Assembly (NCBI GenBank): GCA_900167925.1
Contig: FUZM01000006.1
Location: 1 to 64,000 of the forward strand
Length of the DNA: 64,000 bases
Source: Bacteroidales bacterium WCE2008
GTDB lineage: Bacteria; Bacteroidota; Bacteroidia; Bacteroidales; UBA932
Direction of reading: 5' to 3'
Below the pieces are notes generated by a model. It was given only the letters and a program-made list of their open reading frames with translations. It made no database searches and had not been told where the DNA came from. Below are positions 47,210 to 53,908 of the stretch, in pieces (the stretch's first letter is position 1; every line of letters starts with the position of its first letter). The translations under genes were made by a program, and so were the position numbers.

Positions 47210-47824
47210 ATGGGAAAGGGGCTTATATTGCAGGTGCCTGGAGGGGAGACAAATGTTCTCCTCCACGCCTGCTGTGCTCCATGTTCCGGAGCGATCATCG
47301 AGATCATGCTCCAGCAGGGTATCCGCCCGACCGTATTCTACAGCAACGCGAATATCTTCCCGCTGGAGGAGTATGAGATCCGCCGGAACGAGTGCCGCCG
47401 GTACTGCGACGCGAACGGGCTGGACTTCATCGATGATGATTATGACCATAAAGACTGGCAGAGGATAGCGAAGGGCCTGGAGCATGAGCCCGAGAGGGGA
47501 GCCCGCTGTCTGGAGTGCTTCCGCTACCGGCTCCGCAGGGCTGCCGCCTATGCCCATTCGCACGGCTTCCATGTCCTTACTACGACTCTGGCTTCTTCCC
47601 GTTGGAAGGATCTGAATCAGGTGAATCTTGCCGGCGAGGAAGCCTGCGCTCCGTATGAGGACGTCCTCTGGTGGCCTCAGAATTGGCGCAAGGGCGGACT
47701 GCAGGAGCGCAGGGGAGAAATCATCAAGGAGATGGATTTCTATAATCAGCTCTACTGTGGCTGCGAATTCAGCTGGAGTCATAAACGTGATTCAGAGGCA
47801 GAAATGAATAATTTTTCAAAATAA
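47210..47824 (+). CDS. queH: Epoxyqueuosine reductase QueH
   Basis: A 204-residue protein starting at the ATG 1 bp after the GH3 stop; a longer frame would overlap GH3 by 50 bp. Metal-binding and redox cysteines are in HACCAPCSG (about residues 19-27), ARCLECFRYRL and YCGCEFS, the QueH/DUF208 pattern. It catalyses the last step of tRNA queuosine synthesis. It is the last gene of the nhaC-GH3 transcript, and tRNA genes follow. Confidence 0.92.
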   Translation: MGKGLILQVPGGETNVLLHACCAPCSGAIIEIMLQQGIRPTVFYSNANIFPLEEYEIRRNECRRYCDANGLDFIDDDYDHKDWQRIAKGLEHEPERGARCLECFRYRLRRAAAYAHSHGFHVLTTTLASSRWKDLNQVNLAGEEACAPYEDVLWWPQNWRKGGLQERRGEIIKEMDFYNQLYCGCEFSWSHKRDSEAEMNNFSK

Positions 47825-47825
47825 T

Positions 47826-47856
47826 TTTGCAGTTTGTCAAAACTATTGTACATTTG
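47826..47856 (+). promoter_or_regulatory. Consensus Bacteroidota promoter of tRNA-Gln
   Basis: TTTG (47826-47829), a 19-bp spacer and TACATTTG (47849-47856) match the -33/-7 consensus exactly. It overlaps the stop region of queH (last codon and after) and ends 30 bp before the tRNA. Confidence 0.8.
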
Positions 47857-47886
47857 CAGTCCCGTTTGAAGAAGACGGCCCATTAT

Positions 47887-47957
47887 TGAGATATGGTGTA
47901 ATGGTAGCACTACAGATTCTGGCTCTGTCAGTGAGGGTTCGAATCCTTCTATCTCAA
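47887..47957 (+). tRNA. tRNA-Gln (anticodon CUG)
   Basis: Cloverleaf drawn by hand. The acceptor TGAGATA pairs with TATCTCA; the D-arm is GTG..CAC. Anticodon stem ACAGA/TCTGT holds the loop TTCTGGC, giving CUG. T-arm GAGGG-TTCGAAT-CCTTC is canonical. No encoded CCA. Confidence 0.93.
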
Positions 47958-47976
47958 CAATTTACAGCCAAGCGCT

Positions 47977-48007
47977 AAAAGTCGCGCACGAAGTGCCCGA
48001 CTTTTTT
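47977..48007 (+). terminator. Terminator after tRNA-Gln
   Basis: The hairpin AAAAGTCG-c-GCAC-gaa-GTGC-c-CGACTTTT with a T-run lies 20 bp after the tRNA. Confidence 0.85.
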
Positions 48008-48060
48008 AGTAAAAAAGACGAAAGCCTGCAAAACGGGCGGCGACTTTTAAAAACTATGAT

Positions 48061-48134
48061 GGCGAGGTAGCTCAGCTGGTTAGAGCGTCGGATTCATAAT
48101 CCGGAGGTCGTGGGATCATGCCCCACTCTCGCTA
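48061..48134 (+). tRNA. tRNA with anticodon CAU (tRNA-Met, or tRNA-Ile2)
   Basis: Acceptor GGCGAGG pairs with TCTCGCT (two G-T pairs), D-arm GCTC..GAGC, anticodon stem TCGGA/TCCGG with loop TTCATAA, T-stem GTGGG/CCCAC. The T-loop ATCATGC departs from the usual TTCRANT. A standard G1-U72-type pair argues against initiator tRNA. Elongator Met is most likely; Ile-CAU modified by TilS cannot be excluded. Confidence 0.85.
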
Positions 48135-48204
48135 CAAAGAAATACTCACAAATCTATTATATATAAGAGACTGCCCTTCGCGGCGGTTTTTTTGTTTTTA
48201 TACC

Positions 48205-48212
48205 TATATTTG
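48205..48212 (+). promoter_or_regulatory. Candidate -7 box of the flavodoxin-fold gene
   Basis: TATATTTG matches TAnnTTTG and ends 4 bp before the ATG at 48217, again implying a leaderless mRNA. A TTTG is present at 48191-48194 but too close for a standard -33 box. Confidence 0.4.
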
Positions 48213-48216
48213 CACC

Positions 48217-48795
48217 ATGAAGAAACTGATCGTAATAGACGCCTGCGTCAGGGAAGGAGACTCCAGGACCAGAAGAATCGCCGCCCCGGTAATCGAGGCG
48301 CTCTCAAAAAGATATGATATCGAAACAATCCGTCTTACAGAGATGGAAATGGCCGCTGTGACCCCCGAAATCTACGCCGACAGAGGCCGCGGTATCGTCC
48401 CTCAGTGGGCAAGCGAAGCTGCCCGCAAAATTGCCAATGCAGACCGCATCCTCATCGCAGCCCCTTTCTGGGACATGAGCTTTCCTTCGGCACTCAAAGT
48501 CTTCATCGAGAACGTATCCCTCTTCGACATAACCTTCACCGACAACGGAAGCACCTGCGTCGGCCTCTGTCACTGCGAAAAAGTCCTCTACATAACCACC
48601 AGGGGAATGAACATTCCGACAGGTGACCCGAGAGAGCAGGCAACTCCGTATCTGAAAGCCCTGTCGACTCTCTGGAACATAGGCAAAATCATTACCGTAG
48701 CCCGCTGGAACATGGACTACAGCACTCCTGAAGAAATAGAACAGAAAGTAGGAAGCGCTATAGAAGAAGGCCTAAAGATCGCCGAAACCTTCTAG
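48217..48795 (+). CDS. Flavodoxin-fold NAD(P)H oxidoreductase (azoreductase-like)
   Basis: A 192-residue protein of the Flavodoxin_2 group. The N-terminal strand and phosphate loop are MKKLIVIDACVREGDSRTRR, the flavin-contact region is ADRILIAAPFWDMSFPSALKVF, and ITTRGMNIPTG follows. It probably reduces quinones or azo compounds with FMN. I chose the ATG at 48217; the frame is open further upstream but starts inside the tRNA gene. Its stop overlaps that of the convergent purN by 4 bp. Confidence 0.85.
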   Translation: MKKLIVIDACVREGDSRTRRIAAPVIEALSKRYDIETIRLTEMEMAAVTPEIYADRGRGIVPQWASEAARKIANADRILIAAPFWDMSFPSALKVFIENVSLFDITFTDNGSTCVGLCHCEKVLYITTRGMNIPTGDPREQATPYLKALSTLWNIGKIITVARWNMDYSTPEEIEQKVGSAIEEGLKIAETF

Positions 48796-49364
48796 AAAGT
48801 CCGCCGTATGACTTCTTCGATGACCTGCGGGAAGTGGGCCATCTCGAGAGCATGCTCCTTGGCCGCGATGTCGTCCGGCGTATCCTCCGGGGCGATCGGC
48901 GTCCTGAACTGGGCGATTATCTCTCCGCTGTCGCAGACCGGAGTCACATAGTGGACGGTCATGCCGGTCTCGGCCTCTCCTGCAGCCTTTATGGCCTCAT
49001 GGACATGATGACCCCACATTCCTTTTCCGCCGTATTTGGGCAGAAGGGCCGGATGCAGGTTGATCATCCTGCGGTCGTAGGCCTCGATAAGAAAGTCCGG
49101 AACCATGAGCAGGAAACCGGCGAGGACAATGAAGTCGATTTTATGGTCATCCAGAATCCCCATCATCCTGTCCCTGTCGTTGAACTCTGCCTTAGGGACA
49201 ACCATGGATTCTACTCCGAGATTCGCAGCGCGTACAAGAGCGTAAGCATCTGCCTTATTGCTTATCACAAGGCTGACGTTGACTTCAGAAGACCCGGAAA
49301 AATAACGGATGATATTCTCGCAGTTGCTGCCGCTTCCTGATACGAAAATCGCTACATTGACCAT
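48792..49364 (-). CDS. purN: Phosphoribosylglycinamide formyltransferase
   Basis: A 190-residue PurN. The phosphate-binding N-terminus is VNVAIFVSGSGSNCENII, the catalytic Asn and His are in MINLHPALLPKYGGKGMWG, and the catalytic Asp is in VCDSGEIIAQ. It adds the formyl group to GAR in purine synthesis using 10-formyl-THF. It is monocistronic, divergent from the GH95 gene. Confidence 0.96.
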   Translation of the reverse strand: MVNVAIFVSGSGSNCENIIRYFSGSSEVNVSLVISNKADAYALVRAANLGVESMVVPKAEFNDRDRMMGILDDHKIDFIVLAGFLLMVPDFLIEAYDRRMINLHPALLPKYGGKGMWGHHVHEAIKAAGEAETGMTVHYVTPVCDSGEIIAQFRTPIAPEDTPDDIAAKEHALEMAHFPQVIEEVIRRTF

Positions 49365-49370
49365 TGTTGA

Positions 49371-49415
49371 ACAAATTTGAGGGCGAAGATGGAAAAATGC
49401 TCAGACATTTCCAAA
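49371..49415 (+). repeat. Left copy of a ~45-bp direct repeat
   Basis: This sequence recurs at 57541-57584; 25 bp (GGAAAAATGCTCAGACATTT and the following CCAAA, 49391-49415) are identical, and the preceding 20 differ at about three positions including one indel. It lies 38 bp before the GH95 start and holds an imperfect inverted repeat, GGAAA-TG and CATTTCC, so it may be an operator or promoter element. Confidence 0.85.
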
Positions 49416-49452
49416 CAAAATTCTCTATATTAGCAGGATAAACATAACGACA

Positions 49453-51795
49453 ATGGCAATAACATCGAAACTTACCAAGGTAGCAGCGGCTATCCTCGCT
49501 CTCGCGACGGCAGCGGCTTGCGCCGAAAAAACTCTGGATCTGACCCTGCACTATGACCGTCCGGCAGAATATTTCGAAGAAGCTCTTCCTCTTGGAAACG
49601 GAAGGCTCGGCGCGATGGTCTATGGCGGCACTACTGTCGACCGGATTTCTCTCAATGAAGCCACATTCTGGACCGGGGAGCCGGACAAAGGAGCCGGCCA
49701 TATCGACATCCGCGACTCTGTCGGCAGCGAGGCCGCAGCGACGATTCCCCTGATCCGAGAAGCCCTCGACCGCGAGGATTATGCCGAGGCTGACCGTCTC
49801 CAGCGCAAGGTCCAGGGCCATTACAGCGAGTCATACCAGCCGATCGGCAACCTCCGGATAACCTATCCGGAAAGCGAGATTTCCGATTATAGCCGCCGTC
49901 TTGACATTTCTGACGCCATTGCCGAGGTAAGCTACCTTCGCGACGGCCGGCCGTTCAAAGCAGAGTACTTCGTCTCGGCTCCGGACCAGCTTGTCGTCAT
50001 CCGCCTGACCTCAGAAGCCGGAATCAATGCAACCCTCAGTTTCGATTCCCCGCAGAAGCATACCGTTACCGCTGAAGGAAACATGATTTCTGCAGACGGC
50101 TACGCGCCATATCATTCTTATCCGTCATACTACCGTCACGACATCTTCAGCGATCCGGCCCGGGGAACCCGCTTCAGCACCCGCATCCAGGTGCACCAGA
50201 AGGGCGGCAGCTGCCAGACTGACGGCGAGACACTCCGGCTGGAGGGAAGCACCGAGGCGCTGATTCTCGTATCGATTGCCACCAGTTTCAACGGCTTCGA
50301 CAAAGATTCCGCCACTGAAGGCCGCGACAACAATGCGCTCGCAGAGGCTGCCATCAGAAATGCCTCCGCGACTTCATATGCAAAACTGCTGAAGAGACAT
50401 GTCTCCGACTACCGCAGCTATTTCGACCGCCTGAGCCTTGATCTCGGAACTACCGCCGACAGCATCAAGGCCCTGCCTACCGATGTCCAGCTGAAGCTCT
50501 ACACCGACGAGGCGCAGGCCAATCCCGAGCTCGAAGCGCTCTACTTCCAGTACGGCCGCTACCTGTTGATCAGCAGCTCCCGTACCGAGGGCGTTCCGGC
50601 CAATCTCCAGGGACTCTGGAACGAGAGCATGATGCCGCCATGGTGCAGCAGCTATACTTCCAACATCAATGTCGAAGAAAACTACTGGCCGGCCGAAACC
50701 GCCAATCTCGGCGACCTGCAGGAGATCGCCCTGCTAAACTACATCGACAACGTCGCTGTCGGGGGCTCCTACTCGGCCGCCCGCTACTACGGCATCGACA
50801 GAGGCTGGTGCATGTCCCATAACAGCGATATCTGGGCCATGTCATCGCCTGTCGGACTCGAGACCGGCGATCCTTCATGGGCCAACTGGAACATGGGCGG
50901 AGCCTGGCTTTCGACCCATATCTGGGAGCATTATCTCTTCTCCAGGGACATCGAATCGCTGCGCCGGCACTATCCGGCGCTCAAGGGGGCGGCCGAGTTC
51001 TGTCTCGACTGGCTTGTCGAGAAGGACGGCGAACTCGTGACCTCCCCGTCGACCTCCCCTGAGAACTTCTATCTTACAGACAGCGGCTACCGCGGAGCTA
51101 CCCTCTACGGAGCTACCGCCGATCTCGCCATAATCAGGGAGTGTCTGACTGATGCGGTCAGTGCGGCCGAAGTGCTTGGCGATGATCCGGCCTTCGTCGA
51201 GGAGGCCAGGGAAAAGCTGGCCCGGCTGCATCCATATAAGGTCGGCGCTGACGGAAGCCTTCAGGAATGGTACCACGACTGGAAGGATCCGGAACCATGG
51301 CATCGCCACCAGTCGCATCTTATCGGCCTCTATCCGGGCCACCAGATTACTCCGGAAGAGACTCCGGAACTGGCTGCGGCGTGTGCAAAGGCTCTGGAGA
51401 TAAAGGGATTCGAGACTACCGGATGGAGCAGTGGCTGGAGGGTCAATCTGTACGCCCGCCTGGGGGACGGCAAAGGGGCTTACCGTATGTTCAGAAGACT
51501 ATTGAAATATGTCAGTCCTGACTGGTACAGAGGCCCGGATGCCCGCAGAGGCGGCGGCACTTATCCGAACCTTTTCGATGCGCACAGTCCGTTCCAGATC
51601 GACGGCAACTTCGGAGGGGCCTCCGGAGTGCTGGAGATGATTGCGCAGAGTTCGGAGGATGGTACAATAAAAGAACTTCCGGCTCTCCCTGATGCGTGGA
51701 AAGACGGAAGTGTAAAAGGAATGAGATTGCGTAACGGCAAGACTCTCGACATGACCTGGCGCGACGGCAAGGTCGTCTCAAAGACTATCCGTTAG
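49453..51795 (+). CDS. Glycoside hydrolase family 95 (alpha-L-fucosidase/galactosidase type)
   Basis: A 780-residue lipoprotein (signal ending ATAAAC). The N-terminal beta domain is LTLHYDRPAEYFEEALPLGN then GRLGAMVYGG. The (alpha/alpha)6 catalytic barrel shows the GH95 landmarks NLQGLWNESMMPPW and SNINVEENYWPAETANL (the two catalytic Asn region), SPSTSPENFY (catalytic Glu) and FDAHSPFQIDGNFGG (catalytic Asp). GH95 enzymes invert alpha-1,2-L-fucosides or alpha-L-galactosides. It is probably surface- or periplasm-anchored. It converges with the phosphatase/phosphodiester glycosidase gene (9-bp gap). Confidence 0.94.
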   Translation: MAITSKLTKVAAAILALATAAACAEKTLDLTLHYDRPAEYFEEALPLGNGRLGAMVYGGTTVDRISLNEATFWTGEPDKGAGHIDIRDSVGSEAAATIPLIREALDREDYAEADRLQRKVQGHYSESYQPIGNLRITYPESEISDYSRRLDISDAIAEVSYLRDGRPFKAEYFVSAPDQLVVIRLTSEAGINATLSFDSPQKHTVTAEGNMISADGYAPYHSYPSYYRHDIFSDPARGTRFSTRIQVHQKGGSCQTDGETLRLEGSTEALILVSIATSFNGFDKDSATEGRDNNALAEAAIRNASATSYAKLLKRHVSDYRSYFDRLSLDLGTTADSIKALPTDVQLKLYTDEAQANPELEALYFQYGRYLLISSSRTEGVPANLQGLWNESMMPPWCSSYTSNINVEENYWPAETANLGDLQEIALLNYIDNVAVGGSYSAARYYGIDRGWCMSHNSDIWAMSSPVGLETGDPSWANWNMGGAWLSTHIWEHYLFSRDIESLRRHYPALKGAAEFCLDWLVEKDGELVTSPSTSPENFYLTDSGYRGATLYGATADLAIIRECLTDAVSAAEVLGDDPAFVEEAREKLARLHPYKVGADGSLQEWYHDWKDPEPWHRHQSHLIGLYPGHQITPEETPELAAACAKALEIKGFETTGWSSGWRVNLYARLGDGKGAYRMFRRLLKYVSPDWYRGPDARRGGGTYPNLFDAHSPFQIDGNFGGASGVLEMIAQSSEDGTIKELPALPDAWKDGSVKGMRLRNGKTLDMTWRDGKVVSKTIR

Positions 51796-51804
51796 AATCT
51801 GCGG

Positions 51805-53901
51805 CTATTTGCAGATGATCACGTTAGGGACGACGCGTTCGCCTTCATGGTCGAACTTCTTGTTGTCGTATGGATGGTTGATTACGCCGTCGTCTTTGGT
51901 CCAGATAGTAGAGGATCCGCCGCCGTCGAAGTTCAGGGCTTCGTAAAGACCGAGAGACTCGCAGAGGACGGTGAGCTCATGGATGCTCATACCTTCTCCC
52001 TGTCCAGGGAAACGTCCGTCAACGACGATGAAATAAAGCCATCCGTCTGCAGTGTATCCCAGAAGAGTCCTCGGGTGACGCGTGGTATAGAACTTACGGT
52101 ACAGTCTCGTGCCGTCATCTTCGTATTCCACAGCCTGGCCTTCTTCTATCAGCACCGGACCTGAGATAATGGCCTCACGCCAGCCCTTGGCAGCCTTGGC
52201 GGTTCCAAGAGAATCCACGCTGACGATATCAACTTTGCGGCCCTTCTTGTCCTTGATCATGAACATTCCGTTGCAACGGTATGAACCGTCCGTAGTGACA
52301 TTGCAGAGCACCTTGCCTTCGTCCTTTACATACGTAACAGGCATTAACAGATCTACGTCGAAGTAACTGCCGTTGATTGCTGCAATCGCACGGGTATTCT
52401 CTCCGAACTTGCTGGTTATGGCTGCATTTGGACCGTCGGACTCTACGACGGATACGGTGTGGGCGTCCATAGGGAAACGGACCATTGAGATGCACTGTGT
52501 GCTTCCGAAGACCTTTACAGATGCGGATCCCGCCTCGGCCTTGGTGTCTCCGACCGGTTTCCAGCCCCAGTCGGTAGCTTTCAGCACGGACAGAGGCTCT
52601 GCAACGATGACCTTACGCTTTGATGCGCGTACGATCGGCATATAATGCTCCTTGAAATCATTCCACCTGTAGTATGGACCACTGACAGCCTCAAGCGGAA
52701 GAGTGCCTTCCTGCTCATTCTGGAGCACCTTTACAAGGATGTCTCCCGCATCGTTCCTGTAGAATACGAGCTGCAGGGACGCTCCCATCGGGATGTTGTA
52801 GCTTGGGAAGATATCAAGGCTTTCCTCGAAAGACGAGGTGGTGCGTCCGAACCCGTTTACATCAAGAAGGACGAGAAGCGGAGCAATGCCTGAATCATGT
52901 CCGAAACGGAGCCTGAGCTGGGTGTCTCCGGAAGCAATGTCCGCGTCGGCGGATTCTATGATCTGGCCGAGAGTGAAAGCCGAGTAGTCCAGGATCATGT
53001 TCCCTGAACCCTCGTAATTGGCGACAGCTGCGAAGTAGCTTGCTGAGAGGCCCTTCCAAATCTTGTAGAGCTCCTCGGATGAGAATACGTCATCCAGGCA
53101 GCCATGGTCGTCATCGAGGCAGTATGTACATGTGACTGCTCCGTGGAGGGTCTCGACAAACTTCTCAGGAGTGACTTTCAGGTCCTTCCCGAGCACGTCA
53201 GGGCTGACAAAGAATTTACCTGCGATCTCCTTCCATGGAACGTTAGCCTCGAAGTAATCCTTCACGGCATCCTCGGTAGCCTTGTTGCAGCTGAATCCGC
53301 CCTTCATATAGTATGGATTGGAAGAGAGGCTTGGCTGCAGCCAGGAAGCATATTTTGCTGAAGCGTCTGCATTGAAATCAATGTCCTTGTCCAGAGACTG
53401 AAGACTGGAAAGGAAAGACCACATGCTCATGATTACCCTTGCCGATTCGGTAGATACCGCCTCGACGTGGGTAGGGCCTTCAAACACCTCTGGGAAGCGC
53501 TGAAACATGTGTTCAGCTATCTTGCGGTGCTGTTCTTTACCGATGCCGGTAAGATTGCCCTTGCTATACCTTACTTTCTCGTAGAACTTCTCATAACGGG
53601 AGAAAAACTGTTTTCCCTCATCGGTAAGGAGTCCTTTCTCGGCGGACTTGGCAAACCAGTCGCGGATAGCATCGTACTCGCTGGTGCAATAACGGGCTCC
53701 ATGTCTGCCGAAATGGCTTACATAGAAGGGTTTGTATCCTTCGGGAGCGGGGGTGAGGGACGATGCGTCCTTATAATCATACACATAGAATGAACCTGCT
53801 GCCTTGAGCGGGTCATTGACAATGGCTTCTTTGGAGCCCTGCGCGAAGCATAGTTCCAAAGAACCCACAACAAAAAGTAAAAGTACGGCTACTTTCTTCA
53901 T
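51805..53901 (-). CDS. Histidine acid phosphatase fused to phosphodiester glycosidase (NAGPA-like)
   Basis: A 698-residue secreted protein (signal peptide MKKVAVLLLFVVGSLELCFA). Residues about 40-410 are a histidine acid phosphatase with GRHGARY and FGHDSGIAPLLVLLD. Residues about 430-698 are a phosphodiester glycosidase domain (NAGPA/PF09992 type): TRAIAAINGSYFDVDL, TRHPRTLLGYTADGWLYFIVVDGRFPGQ-like segments and the hallmark LNFDGGGSSTIW. Such domains cleave sugar-1-phosphodiesters. A fused enzyme could remove both a capping sugar and the exposed phosphate. The next gene (7-bp gap) carries a second domain of this kind. Confidence 0.88.
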   Translation of the reverse strand: MKKVAVLLLFVVGSLELCFAQGSKEAIVNDPLKAAGSFYVYDYKDASSLTPAPEGYKPFYVSHFGRHGARYCTSEYDAIRDWFAKSAEKGLLTDEGKQFFSRYEKFYEKVRYSKGNLTGIGKEQHRKIAEHMFQRFPEVFEGPTHVEAVSTESARVIMSMWSFLSSLQSLDKDIDFNADASAKYASWLQPSLSSNPYYMKGGFSCNKATEDAVKDYFEANVPWKEIAGKFFVSPDVLGKDLKVTPEKFVETLHGAVTCTYCLDDDHGCLDDVFSSEELYKIWKGLSASYFAAVANYEGSGNMILDYSAFTLGQIIESADADIASGDTQLRLRFGHDSGIAPLLVLLDVNGFGRTTSSFEESLDIFPSYNIPMGASLQLVFYRNDAGDILVKVLQNEQEGTLPLEAVSGPYYRWNDFKEHYMPIVRASKRKVIVAEPLSVLKATDWGWKPVGDTKAEAGSASVKVFGSTQCISMVRFPMDAHTVSVVESDGPNAAITSKFGENTRAIAAINGSYFDVDLLMPVTYVKDEGKVLCNVTTDGSYRCNGMFMIKDKKGRKVDIVSVDSLGTAKAAKGWREAIISGPVLIEEGQAVEYEDDGTRLYRKFYTTRHPRTLLGYTADGWLYFIVVDGRFPGQGEGMSIHELTVLCESLGLYEALNFDGGGSSTIWTKDDGVINHPYDNKKFDHEGERVVPNVIICK

Positions 53902-53908
53902 AAAATTT

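Noticed and set aside
48118..48216. Longer N-terminus for the flavodoxin-fold protein
   Set aside because: The extension begins inside the tRNA-Met gene and encodes no conserved sequence; the ATG at 48217 starts directly at the first flavodoxin strand.
51797..51816. Terminator hairpin between GH95 and the convergent gene
   Set aside because: Only a 6-bp stem, ATCTGC..GCAGAT, lying partly in coding sequence and without a T-run.
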